From contig NZ_WUUT01000001.1 in the NCBI RefSeq assembly GCF_009831575.1, positions 457,345-521,344 on the forward strand: a stretch of DNA of 64,000 bases, in the 5' to 3' direction. Source of the DNA: Halovenus carboxidivorans. Its GTDB lineage: Archaea > Halobacteriota > Halobacteria > Halobacteriales > Haloarculaceae. The translations under genes were made by a program, and so were the position numbers. This document shows positions 7,544 to 17,333 of this stretch, piece by piece. The notes beneath the pieces were generated by a model. That model made no database searches. It had not been told where the DNA came from and saw only the letters and a program-made list of their open reading frames with translations. The number at the start of each line of letters is the position of its first letter. Position 1 is the stretch's first letter.

Positions 7544-10500
7544 TTACTCGATGTGCATGTTCCGGATGGCTGCTTCGAGATTATCTATCTCGTCTTGCAG
7601 CGTCGAAATCGTCTGTAAATCTGTTATCCCAGGCTCAGTAATATTCGTCTTTGAGACCGGAGTATCCGCTGGAATTGTTGTTCCGCCGTAATTGATTTCC
7701 CCGCTTGCGCCGAGTTCTGCCAGTGACTTAGTTAAACCAGCTGCGGTTCGTTCGTCGGACTGCGTCCCGCCTCTCCCTACCGGAATAACCCAATGTGCGC
7801 CATCAGGATCAATCGCACACATTTTCTTATAGGTAGCGATGAGTGAGTCCTTTCTATCATTATTTAGGCGCTCCGCTTCCCACGCATCTACTATGTCTTC
7901 CTCACCGTCAAGCACAGCAACATCGATATTTTTCTGTTTGGTTTCCCCATCTATTGAAAGTTCAATCGGATAGTATGTTTCGACACGACGGTCCTCACGG
8001 TCTTTGTACTTGAGGCGCTCCCGCAGCTCAATTAGGCTGACCATCAGCTGATGCTGAAGTGTCTCATTTAGCTCACCAATATTCCGACCGTATTCATAGC
8101 CTTTATTAAATGATTCATTAATCTCGTTCCGTCCAGCCTTTTTTATAGTGTAGAGAATACGTGGATGTGTATCCTCCGTTATATATCCTTCTTCCTTCAG
8201 CATTGTAATATCCTCATTATCGAGATCAAATGCATCTCGAATCTTTGTGCCAGAGTCAAGCATCGGCGAGTACTCGAAATACGGATCCACCTCCCCAGTT
8301 TGGACAAGATATAATATCTTCAGGAAGAGGAGATGGTCTTCATCTAATGACGAGGCAGCAATCTCATCTAAACTGAGTTTAAGATGTGGTCGGCGAATCC
8401 GCCTAATTTGTTCTCGATCCACCTGAGCCAGCGAACTACAGCATTCAACTGCTCGTTTCAAGCCCTGATTCGTACACGCCGTCTGAGTGGTGTTAGCTTG
8501 ATTTTCTCCCTTACACTGGACACACTCGTAACATTGCAAATCGGCGTCATAGTCGACAGTCGGTGGCAATCCGGTTCGCCGAGGGATATGTCTCGTCGAC
8601 TGTCGTTCATTGGCTGCAGTTTCCTGTAATGCATCGCCGATCGGCTGCGTTGTGCTCTTGTCTAAGCTCGGCAATTCAATTGTATGTACTTCTCTAAGTA
8701 TCTCAGTAAGAGTAGCTAAATAGCTACCTGGCAGTGTTATCTCATCAACTGCCGGCGTGGCAGCAGTTGCTGATGTTTTTAGCATCGGTAGGATAGTTGG
8801 CTCATCAATTGTATCGGTTGAATTGAGTCGAACAACATTCGTTGCAGGTTGTGATGATGTGAGCTCACTTGCGTGTACGCCTTCTTGTTCAGGGAGGGTA
8901 GTCGTCTTGAGGATTTGGACAGACTGTCCAGTGGCGTCAGCGGTCGTCGCATCGACAGCATCCACGATCTGATCGGTCGTCTGGTCGTTGGCTTTTGCAC
9001 GATCGGCATAGGTAATGAGTTCGAGACCAAGGCCAGTGGATTGGGTCGCCTGCAGAGCGCGGATAAGCAGGTCTTCATTTGTGTTTTCTTCGGCAACGAT
9101 GGTCGGCAGGCCAACAATCACATGTCCATGAAGAAGTTGGTTAGACGGTGTTTCCGCATCATCAAGTGACTGTGCCGCGTTACTGAGCTCATAGAGTAGT
9201 TTTGATGCGTCCGCGACTGTATCTTCAACGCGGTCAAAGGTGAATAAATATACCGCTCTTTCACCAGTGAATAATTCACGGCCCCATTCTCGAAGTACTT
9301 GTCCATCTGATGCTGATAGCCACTTTCTAAGCACGCTAACTTTGATGTGTTCTAATGATGACGCTGCGTCGGACTCTGAGGACGCTCCTAACTGATAATA
9401 ACACCACGCACAGAATTTGGCAACCAGTTTATCGCGGCAGAAAATAACAGTCGGCTTGCCGCTATCGAATGCAGATTTTAATGCAGAGAGAAGAGCCCTG
9501 TAGACGCCATCAGTTGGTGATTTTGCCACGCGCAGCACCGAAGTTGCGGGGTTAGGAAGCCCCAGTGATGTGACTGTATCGAAACTGTGAGACGCGCCAA
9601 CGCTTGGCTCGTACCCCAATTGATGCCCATTAGTAAGCAACTGTTGGATCAGCGATGACGAGTACTGTTCAAGTCCGCTTGCAGTTCCGCCGATCCCCTT
9701 CCTCAACGCTAGATCTCGCGGCACTGGAAGAAATCCCACGGCGTACCGCGGAGACACGGTAAACGGTTCATTTCGAGGATGGGCTAACTGTTTGATGAGC
9801 GCTTCGACAGACAGCGGCTGTTCGTTGGACGATCCAGACGGACGGGAGCAATCAATGCCAGACCACGGGAATTCCGCTAATTTGTATGAGTGTGCACAGT
9901 GCTGATTGATCTGTTTTTCAATCGAGTGTGCAAGCGCATCTATAGACTGGTCCCGTTGCTGCGACTGGTTTGAGGAACTACTTAAAAGACGAATTTCCAT
10001 ATCGTAAGGTCCATCACCTCTAATTTCTGATTGGGCAGAAAGCAGGATCTGAAGAGCCCACGGACTTGGTAGGTCATCCATTGCAGTAATGAGAGCCGCA
10101 AGCTCTTCCCCGACCACAACTTCACGAGTTACACTATCACTGACTTGTCTGTTACCCTCTCCGTCTGAGTCGTCAGCCGGAACCAATGATCTGATCGTTG
10201 CTTTGTTGACACGGAGGCCGCTTGGAAGAACCTCAGACAGCTCATGAGCGGCATAGCCCTCCATCGCCGTATAATCAAACAGTTTCCGCACCTCTCTTTC
10301 GGGTGCTTGTTCAACAGTTGGATTCTTCGGTAACTGGTATGATATATAATACTCAAGACCAGCGTTAGCCGACTGCGTCACAAGCAACTCAAGATCAACT
10401 GGCTTGATTTTCTCTCTGACGAGTTTGAGATCGTGCGGCTTTCTAATTACTTTTAACAACGACTTTATTCCTTGAACCGGGTCCTCTATATCACCCAATA

Positions 10501-10567
10501 ACTTGACTGGCACGGTGCGAAACAATCCTCGGTCAAAAAGACGTTTAGGATCTTGTCCAGGCATCAT
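7544..10567 (-). CDS. Large VirB4/HerA-like protein without a recognisable P-loop (downstream paralogue)
   Basis: The protein has 1,007 aa if started at the ATG at 10567, inside the end of the upstream gene; GGTGAGG just upstream can serve as ribosome site. N-terminal features (LEYYISYQ; PSPWALQILL) match the N-domain of haloarchaeal conjugation ATPases of the VirB4/HerA type. Where those have the P-loop, this has KPTVIFCRDKLVAK, with no GxxGxGK. The Walker B/DE region reads HVIVGLPTIVAEEN before a typical helix and GLGLELITYAD. The C-terminal third has a Cys-pair zinc site (CYECVQC, then ECC), a winged-helix region, a stretch DVAVLDGEEDIVDAWEAER that looks PD-(D/E)xK-like, and TEPGITDLQT, the usual family ending. 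It is a likely pseudo-ATPase partner of an ATPase elsewhere (inference). Confidence 0.6.
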   Translation of the reverse strand: MMPGQDPKRLFDRGLFRTVPVKLLGDIEDPVQGIKSLLKVIRKPHDLKLVREKIKPVDLELLVTQSANAGLEYYISYQLPKNPTVEQAPEREVRKLFDYTAMEGYAAHELSEVLPSGLRVNKATIRSLVPADDSDGEGNRQVSDSVTREVVVGEELAALITAMDDLPSPWALQILLSAQSEIRGDGPYDMEIRLLSSSSNQSQQRDQSIDALAHSIEKQINQHCAHSYKLAEFPWSGIDCSRPSGSSNEQPLSVEALIKQLAHPRNEPFTVSPRYAVGFLPVPRDLALRKGIGGTASGLEQYSSSLIQQLLTNGHQLGYEPSVGASHSFDTVTSLGLPNPATSVLRVAKSPTDGVYRALLSALKSAFDSGKPTVIFCRDKLVAKFCAWCYYQLGASSESDAASSLEHIKVSVLRKWLSASDGQVLREWGRELFTGERAVYLFTFDRVEDTVADASKLLYELSNAAQSLDDAETPSNQLLHGHVIVGLPTIVAEENTNEDLLIRALQATQSTGLGLELITYADRAKANDQTTDQIVDAVDATTADATGQSVQILKTTTLPEQEGVHASELTSSQPATNVVRLNSTDTIDEPTILPMLKTSATAATPAVDEITLPGSYLATLTEILREVHTIELPSLDKSTTQPIGDALQETAANERQSTRHIPRRTGLPPTVDYDADLQCYECVQCKGENQANTTQTACTNQGLKRAVECCSSLAQVDREQIRRIRRPHLKLSLDEIAASSLDEDHLLFLKILYLVQTGEVDPYFEYSPMLDSGTKIRDAFDLDNEDITMLKEEGYITEDTHPRILYTIKKAGRNEINESFNKGYEYGRNIGELNETLQHQLMVSLIELRERLKYKDREDRRVETYYPIELSIDGETKQKNIDVAVLDGEEDIVDAWEAERLNNDRKDSLIATYKKMCAIDPDGAHWVIPVGRGGTQSDERTAAGLTKSLAELGASGEINYGGTTIPADTPVSKTNITEPGITDLQTISTLQDEIDNLEAAIRNMHIE

Positions 10568-13500
10568 CCTCACCTTGAAGCTGCAGCGCTCCGCGGTCCT
10601 CATCAACAGTCCATCTTGGATTAGTTGCGTCCCGCATCTGTTTCATTGTTTTAACATCCGTAATTCCGGGTTCGTCTAACTGATAGTCCTGGATCCGGAC
10701 ATTGTCGCTGTACCCTGCTTTACAATCAATCACTGAATCATCATCTGCTGCTGACAGCGTTGAGAGTAACGCTGTTGCATCAGCCTGACGCCAGACACAC
10801 CACAGTGCTGTGTCCGAGACTTCCGAAACCAGTGTCTGATACTTCACGGCCGTTTCAATCCCGTCGTAACCGGTCAGATAATCGAACGACAACGCATCAA
10901 CAGAGTTATTATCTTCCGGCACCGTTCCAAGATCGACAACCGGCGGCCACACAACAGCACCAGTTGTGATATTGCCGTCAGGGCCGATGACAGCAACATC
11001 CAATGGTGATTGACTTGGCATTGATGATATTGTCGCCGCGACATCGCACATCACATTGGTTTCTACGTCATAGCCAGATTTGGCGTCATACTTTGTTTTG
11101 AGGGACAGCCAGACCGCTCGCTGTAGACATCGTTCAAACAGCGATGGCAGATCCTGAAGCGCACTTTTATCCACCCCGAGTGCGTTCAGTCCCTTCGTCG
11201 TCAGCGAGTACACTTTCTGAGGGGCTCGCATCCGCACAATATAGCCAGCGTCTGCGAGCTCGGTTTCAGTTTGTGAATCAATACCCACATCCTTCCGGAG
11301 TTTCACGCAACTGTCAACAAGTGGGTCGTACTCTAAACTGCAGTCTAACTCACCGCGCTGCGCTAAGTAGATCATTGATAGGAATTCGAGTTCTTTTGCT
11401 GTTAACTCACCCTCAGCGGGGTCTACCTGGGTTGAACCGAGTTCCACGTCTGGCGTACAGCGGAGTACGTCACGGTCGATCTCGGCAAGTGACTGGCAAC
11501 ACGTAACTGCAGACATCAACCCAGTGAGCGAACGTTCATATACCGATGCATCGATACCCGTCGTTGCGCGACACTGCTCGCAAACGTAGCCGGCTTGCCC
11601 GGCATCATACACAACTGCGAGATCATCTGGCCGCCGGATTGCATGTCTGGTCGTTATGCCTGCGGTGGCCGGCTGATCATCGGTCCCGGATGCTTCCCCG
11701 CCTGCTGTCTGGGGCCCGTCATCAGTCTCCGCAGACGCGGTCGGCACAGACAACACTGACTTGAGTTGATCATATCTCTGTGGTGGTACTTTGATGTTAT
11801 ACGTCACGTCCTGCATCGTCTTCGAGCGATACACCGGCCCGACGATTGGTGCGCTGTCGAATCTTAAATTATCTTTAACCCCAATCCACGGTCCGTCAGC
11901 TGAACGGTTCTGCTTTGGAAAAAACGTCTCGATGAAGTAATCTTGCGGCTGTTCACCTGTGTACTGTTGGCATAACTGCGCGACGGCTCCGTCAGTACTC
12001 ACAAGAGCGAGGTCAGAGCGATTTACAAGCTTGGCAGCTGTATGACAGCTTTGCGTTGCTTCGCTGGAGTCCGATAAGTTCCGGGAAGATCCGTCACCGG
12101 CACGGTCAGCAGGCGCAGTCTGCACAGTCAGATAGGTTGTACCTGATTTGGCCGCCGCTATCGCGGCAGCAGCGACACCGCTCATGGGTTGATCGCCCGA
12201 TAACACTGGTAGTTCAGCAAAAATCGCATCTACTGTCGCCCCCTGTATCCCGTCAGTCTTCTCGCGTCGTACTGCCTGCAGGTCCTCATAGAGTGCAGGA
12301 TCAGTTGGCCACCCCGACTCACCTGGAATATCGACAAGGTACACGTCAGATTCATTGGCCAACCATGATTTCAATACCGCACGTCGCTGCGCTTGTTCAC
12401 AGCCACACAGCCGCTCCAACTCAGCACTGCCAAGATACGTAATATCAAATTCTGCCGCTGAGTTAATCAACGAACAGTAAATCCTGCCAAAGTACTCAAG
12501 CAGTTCCGTGTTGCTGGCTACAACGAATGTTGGTGAATTAAGCGATAGATGCGATTGCAGCGACTCCTGTGCTGTACGCAAGGCTTCGCGGCGCGAGGCA
12601 TTGATTTTCAGCACGATCCCTGGGTCAGATAGACCAACCGGGGCCATCGTCCCGTTGATGGCTGAGAGTTCCATCCGCCCAACCGATAGTGTCGGCGATA
12701 GCAGGTCCCGGATCTCTTCAGGTGCAGCCCTCGTCAGCGATGAGTTCACGTTACCAACGCCGTGTTCCAGCGATGAGACTATCTGTGGCGGGAACAACAC
12801 CCCCCTGCTATAGCTATCCGGTGCACCAAACGCTGTATCAGGATTTATTTGTTTGTTGACTAGACGGTTGAGCATCTCAGACCGATTTGTACGGGTCCCT
12901 TCCGAGTCAACCGGGAGGTTTTGGTCCGTCCGGAGCCGTGTGTCTTTAGGTGGCTGTCCGACCTCCGGTTTGACTGTCCCCGCATCCAGCGATATGACTT
13001 TCGTTTGGATCGCACAGCGAATATTGAGGCGTAAACAGGACTCATCTTGGTGCATTGAGTGAATATTAGGGTCGCTTGAATACGGCTGTGACAGCAGTTG
13101 AAGCGCCCATGGCTGGTCTGTCGCATCCAGCCAGCGGATGAGTTTGGCCGTGTTTTCCCCCACGCTCAGTGGTGAATCGGTAAACGCTGGAACGACCGTT
13201 TTAAATGCCGCGGGTGGCCAGCAACAAAATACATCAACCCCTGCTGCGGAGTCCGTCCCGAATGGGAGTGCCGGCCGATCGACTTTCGTGAGCTGGTACT
13301 GGTCATCAAACCAATTAATGAGTTGTCTTCGTTTGTCGTCTGGGAGTTGGCGCAGCGACGAGTCCAGTGTCACCGTGTACGTCAGATCACCTCTTCCGTC
13401 GCTGGTGACTAACAACTCTGTTTGCGATCTCAACGACCCCGGCCTCCACGGCTGAGCAAACAAATCAATAACTGACCGACAATCGCCGTCTTGTCCTGTT

Positions 13501-13583
13501 TGTGACTCTCCTCTAAGCGCGAGATTACCCCTAGCACGTGCCGGCTCTACCTCGAAAACAATATCACCGTCTCGATTCTTCAC
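10545..13583 (-). CDS. Large VirB4/HerA-like protein without a recognisable P-loop (upstream paralogue)
   Basis: The protein has 1,012 aa from a GTG at 13583, which overlaps the stop of the preceding small gene (GTGA); a GGGTGAG ribosome site lies 8 bases upstream. It is collinear with the downstream gene: DQPWALQLLSQPY in the N-domain, a P-loop position reading PTFVVASNTELLEYF, VYLVDIPGESGW, AIFAELPVLSG near the Walker B/Glu position, a zinc site CEQCRATTG...CCQS, the winged helix LEFLSMIYLAQRGEL and the family ending DEPGITDVKTM. The nuclease-like segment is weaker here (LDVAVIGPDG, without the later EAE). Codon use is AT-richer than the core chromosome. The two paralogues probably act together, as they are coupled by a ~23-base overlap. 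Confidence 0.6.
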   Translation of the reverse strand: MKNRDGDIVFEVEPARARGNLALRGESQTGQDGDCRSVIDLFAQPWRPGSLRSQTELLVTSDGRGDLTYTVTLDSSLRQLPDDKRRQLINWFDDQYQLTKVDRPALPFGTDSAAGVDVFCCWPPAAFKTVVPAFTDSPLSVGENTAKLIRWLDATDQPWALQLLSQPYSSDPNIHSMHQDESCLRLNIRCAIQTKVISLDAGTVKPEVGQPPKDTRLRTDQNLPVDSEGTRTNRSEMLNRLVNKQINPDTAFGAPDSYSRGVLFPPQIVSSLEHGVGNVNSSLTRAAPEEIRDLLSPTLSVGRMELSAINGTMAPVGLSDPGIVLKINASRREALRTAQESLQSHLSLNSPTFVVASNTELLEYFGRIYCSLINSAAEFDITYLGSAELERLCGCEQAQRRAVLKSWLANESDVYLVDIPGESGWPTDPALYEDLQAVRREKTDGIQGATVDAIFAELPVLSGDQPMSGVAAAAIAAAKSGTTYLTVQTAPADRAGDGSSRNLSDSSEATQSCHTAAKLVNRSDLALVSTDGAVAQLCQQYTGEQPQDYFIETFFPKQNRSADGPWIGVKDNLRFDSAPIVGPVYRSKTMQDVTYNIKVPPQRYDQLKSVLSVPTASAETDDGPQTAGGEASGTDDQPATAGITTRHAIRRPDDLAVVYDAGQAGYVCEQCRATTGIDASVYERSLTGLMSAVTCCQSLAEIDRDVLRCTPDVELGSTQVDPAEGELTAKELEFLSMIYLAQRGELDCSLEYDPLVDSCVKLRKDVGIDSQTETELADAGYIVRMRAPQKVYSLTTKGLNALGVDKSALQDLPSLFERCLQRAVWLSLKTKYDAKSGYDVETNVMCDVAATISSMPSQSPLDVAVIGPDGNITTGAVVWPPVVDLGTVPEDNNSVDALSFDYLTGYDGIETAVKYQTLVSEVSDTALWCVWRQADATALLSTLSAADDDSVIDCKAGYSDNVRIQDYQLDEPGITDVKTMKQMRDATNPRWTVDEDRGALQLQGEDDAWTRS

Positions 13584-13711
13584 CAAACTGGCTCACCCCC
13601 GTGTACTGAGAGACCACTTTGCCACAGCCTGACCGCTACGTCTTGTTGGGATTCACGCTGTTCCGTTCGGCGGCTGGGTCGCAGCAGATTAATCGGTCTC
13701 CGACCAATCAT
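13580..13711 (-). CDS. Small basic protein (43 aa) coupled to the VirB4/HerA-like pair
   Basis: The ATG at 13711 has a strong ribosome site (GAGGTG, 3 bases before the start) and the frame ends in a TGA overlapping the GTG of the next gene. The product is Arg- and Gln-rich (MIGRRPINLLRPSRRTEQRE) with a Trp near the end. No family is recognised. It may be a leader peptide serving translation of the large gene, or a small subunit. Confidence 0.55.
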   Translation of the reverse strand: MIGRRPINLLRPSRRTEQRESQQDVAVRLWQSGLSVHGGEPVW

Positions 13712-13730
13712 GGGCACCTCTTTCCGGTTT

Positions 13731-13740
13731 GTATATAAAG
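13731..13740 (-). promoter_or_regulatory. TATA box of the small-gene/VirB4-like operon
   Basis: On the minus strand CTTTATATAC is a near-ideal archaeal TATA box. Its centre is ~25 bases upstream of the ATG at 13711. This would place the transcript start at or near the start codon, in tension with the good ribosome site just upstream, so the exact start of the mRNA is unsure. Confidence 0.55.
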
Positions 13741-13798
13741 GTCTCCGGATTTTTTTCAGACCCTGCTTCTGACACGAAGAGCCGCAATGGCGGCTCAT

Positions 13799-16330
13799 TC
13801 GCCATGATTGTGGCGAAACCGACGGTCATCCTTACTTCGCTTAGGCCAAACCAGTAAATATCACTAGGCTATGATAAAAAAGCGAACAGTTCGACAACCG
13901 CTGATGCCCCTATGCCTTTGAATCACAGAGGATACGACAGCCAATATGATAAAAACCAATATAAGTGGTGGCGAACAAAGCTCCGTATCCAAAGACTCGG
14001 ATTCACCCGCGTCTAAGAACACTTGCATTCTAGACTGACACTGAGCCGGTGGCCAGCAAGCAACCAGCACCGCCAAGTACAACTTCTTCGATAAATCCAA
14101 AAGAATGTTAAGCTATTCAGTGCCTCCTCACCCAACAGTGACAGAACACGGTTCCGGTGGTTATAGAGCCGCTGAGTATAGATTTCTCACATAACAACCA
14201 TTCCACAATGAGTTTCCACACCCAAATTTCACAACAAAACCCAGCCAAAAACCGGTCACACTCGTAACCCGCCACATAGCGGGGAGAAACCGCCCCAAAA
14301 CCAGCGGAAAACAAATTCCACAACCCCGGTCAATCTCCGGAATACTATGTATTCATCAGCTAGTGTCTTTGATGCTGTGCGTAAGAGAATGAATCTGTGC
14401 CAAGCACAGCTGAGTGAAACGACTTAGTCACAGTAGCCGGACTCCCGAGTCCCTGTCGTCACGAGACAATCAGACGCACAATGAAATCCACACATCACAC
14501 GGTGAGAGGTTTGCACCTTAGGATTCGTTGAAACGCGGAACGCTCCAGTAGGACATCGATTTCTGCTATCTAATCAACAACGAGTGCAGTGAACAACAAA
14601 CTCAATGGTAAACAGATTGAAATCGGATATTGATAATGACTCCAGTTTTGAGTTGACTCCAACTTTAATGAAACATAAGGCGTACGCGATTAGTTGGTGC
14701 TCACCTGCTGGTACGGTCCATAAATACCGGTCCGTCGCAGTGCCGCCACTGATAGGAGCTATTGATAGTGCTGTCTGGAGTGATGTGGCAGGCCAGAAAC
14801 TCCTGAGAGCAAGAGTAGTCTGAAGCAGTAACAAACACGCGACATCTTACTTGTAGTGAGGGTAGGCACCCGCCCGACAGATATCGTGGATTCAAGCACG
14901 CCACGAAATGGATTATATAACCGATAGCGACGACAACCAAGCTACTGGGTTCACGCGAACGACCGATGATACAGAGTGTTTGGTATGAGTTTCCTCAGGT
15001 GATAAAGTCTAGAGTACCTGACTCGTCATGAACAATAATCCAGGCAACCCCACAGAGCCACACGAACGCACAAGTAGTGCAACACTACGCCCACGATAGC
15101 TTTTTGTCACAGTTCAAGGAAGAGGTACTGAACAACTCGCTCTGCGATGAGGGTGAATGTTATGATTGTTAAAAGTGATAAACGTGGCACCGACTCCGCG
15201 ACGCACCGGATTGTCTGTAGAATTATATCAACCACGTCAACGAACCCTGTGACTCGGGCTGCTGTAATGATGGGTATGCCACGACACCCACTCAGTAGTT
15301 AGGTGCTCGCTGCCACCCTATGGACTTCCGGTATAATAACCATGCCCCAGTCGAGACCAATCAGGACAGTACAAGTGAACGTATACACACAACGATACTA
15401 GCTTGATACCGACTGGTGTAGCGTCCGTCTCAACCACTGCTTCGCGCATGAGTACAATAACAGACGAATCACTAATCAATCCGAAACAGTGGCGCCGGCT
15501 GGAGGCATTTGTTTAAAACGGACGTTAGCTGGAAATCCACGCACACAAAACGTACGCTCAGTGCACCAGCATATTGTCCCTGAGCACGCCTCATTGGGTC
15601 CCTTCACGGAACAGGCCAGAACCGTGACTACCTGAGACATTAAGAGGAAAAACCCCCCTGTGATAGCCGTCTGAATTGTACAGACTCCTTCCACAGAGTC
15701 ATCACTATTTAATTCAACCAGGACACCAACTTTGTCGGCTGTGTCTGCACGATGGCACTTTCCAATTATTACCTATGCTCATCTGCGGATCGAGTCAGCC
15801 TATCCCACTCAATAAAAACCTACAACACACCAGTACTCGGAGGTGACTAGTTTAGTTATTTCGGGATTTTCACTGGTTGTGGGATTACCAAATTAGTCGT
15901 ATTTGCCGAAAAGAAGCATTGTTCGTGGGAATTCTTCGCTGTGACCGCAGTTGTGTTCTTGTGTGGGGATTATTCCAGTGTGACTTTTGAGTGTGGCTAA
16001 GGAGTCTTACACTATGTGGGCTAACATAATTCACAAAGAACCCGAGCGTCATATGCCAGATGACCCGAACCTACACAATCTACGAATATTGGATGGTTAT
16101 ACATCGTTAACATCTTTCCCCACGCGTTCACTTCAACGCCGATGTAACCGTAATTTCCTCATCCAGAATGGATGCATCTGTGTAAGGTTGGCTGTCCTCG
16201 ACAACTAAGATGTCCTCAAATACCGCAGTTGCCCTTGTGTGACTTTCAGCGTCAATATCGTGTTGCACATAGAACACGCGACTGCCGACGAATACACTTA
16301 GCTGTATATGGTATCATCGACATCCTCTTT
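13799..16330. other. 2.5 kb AT-richer stretch without a convincing gene
   Basis: Stop codons are frequent in all frames and the short open frames (60 to 90 codons) show no haloarchaeal amino-acid bias, motifs or promoters. Small hairpins are present, for example TCGCCA/TGGCGA at 13799 and CTGTGC/GCACAG at 14395. Between 15987 and 16150 one plus-strand stretch reads protein-like (NLRILDGYTSLTSFPTRSLQ) but has no recognisable partner sequence. It is best read as decayed accessory DNA. Confidence 0.6.
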
Positions 16331-16410
16331 ACAGGTTTTGACAACAAAAGAGAACGACCCCCGTGGAAGGCGTATGGAGTCCGAACTGAGCTGGGAACCG
16401 ACACGAATCG

Positions 16411-17065
16411 TCAAAGAAACGGTTTGAGCGCTGATCCGGCGGCGTAGTTGATCGGTGTCAGTCGCCTCAGGAGAACGAGCCAACTTTCCTGGGTGCGACG
16501 CTCTCGTACTTCTAGGCAAAATTGAGGTAGCGCTTGAGACCAGCGACGAAGGACCCCATTCTCCGCCACGCCCCCCCTGTAGCATGTGTAGCGGCATGTC
16601 TTTTTTTGACCAGCAGGATGTCGGTTCCGGTCTCGTAGTCTATGCATGGGTCGGTTGGCGTGCCCCGCTAAGGGGAACTGTTCTTCGCTGAATCTGAGGC
16701 TGATAGCTGGTAGCTCGGTCTGAATCTTCCGCTGGGTATCTGTGCGCGCGCGGGGAGATGGACTCAAAAAGAAGATGCTGATCCCGATTCCGCAGTTTAG
16801 CACTGCCTCGACGGTCCGGCTGACACTATCGAAGTACTCGAAACTCCTCGTCAACACCTGCACCGAATCTTCGGCGTTCCGGTAGACTGTGCGCGTCTCA
16901 GATTCGCTGGTCTCGCCGATGTCAACGACATGGAACAACTCCTCGGCGGCAAGATGCCTTCGCTCGCCCGTCGGTACCTCGCTCGAAGGTGTCGAGAAAC
17001 GGCTCATGAACCGCCTCAATGTTGGCTTGGAAGGACTCGAGGAATAAACGCCATTCAGTCGCGTA
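16411..17065 (-). pseudogene. TrmB-type transcriptional regulator remnant
   Basis: Minus-strand frames give pieces of the C-terminal effector region of haloarchaeal TrmB regulators in order: FLESFQANIEAVHEPFLDTF near 17,030 to 17,060, then AAEELFHVVDIGETSESETR, SVQVLTRSFEYFDSV and ISLRFSEEQFPLAG. After a frameshift near 16,620 come PCIDYETGTDILLVKKDMPLHM and AENG, and a further shift. The N-terminal winged helix is absent and at least three frame changes are needed, so it is inactive. It lies at the border between the AT-richer accessory stretch and the GC-rich core chromosome. Confidence 0.7.
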
Positions 17066-17126
17066 GATGACTGAGAGAGGGTCTTAAATACGGCTCGGCG
17101 CGCATATTTACTAATAAATTAAGTAA

Positions 17127-17237
17127 ATGACAGAACACACTACCAAAACGGAACACTTAGGCGATATCGAAGATGGCGCTGGCTGTGCGGAGGTCTGGGA
17201 GAGCCTGAGCGAGCGGCGCAACGAGCACAGCGAGTAG
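17127..17237 (+). CDS. Small acidic haloarchaeal protein, 36 aa
   Basis: ATG at 17127, stop TAG at 17235. The core EHLGDIEDGAGCAEVWESLS matches a type of very small conserved protein I recall from other haloarchaea, with a single Cys in DGAGC and a Trp-containing helix. An AT-rich box (CATATTTACTAATAAA) lies just upstream. Function unknown. It is the first gene of the conserved chromosome to the right of the island. Confidence 0.6.
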   Translation: MTEHTTKTEHLGDIEDGAGCAEVWESLSERRNEHSE

Positions 17238-17333
17238 CTTGCGCTTCGACTGTCTGTTTTTGACCTCCGCATTCTGAATTGAACGCACGCCCGAACGAAA
17301 CCACTAACTGCGCCCTCGTCCACCGACAGAGCA

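Noticed and set aside
14117-14323. 68-codon minus-strand frame rich in Cys and Trp
   Set aside because: No promoter, no ribosome site, non-haloarchaeal composition, and it lies in decayed DNA.
14605-14823. 72-codon plus-strand frame in the AT-richer stretch
   Set aside because: No haloarchaeal acidic bias or motif, and an overlapping antisense frame is equally open, so it looks like chance.
15840-16210. Possible TnpB or other transposase zinc-finger remnant
   Set aside because: A few Cys and His codons are present but the CxxC spacing and the usual flanking residues are missing. No terminal repeats were found.
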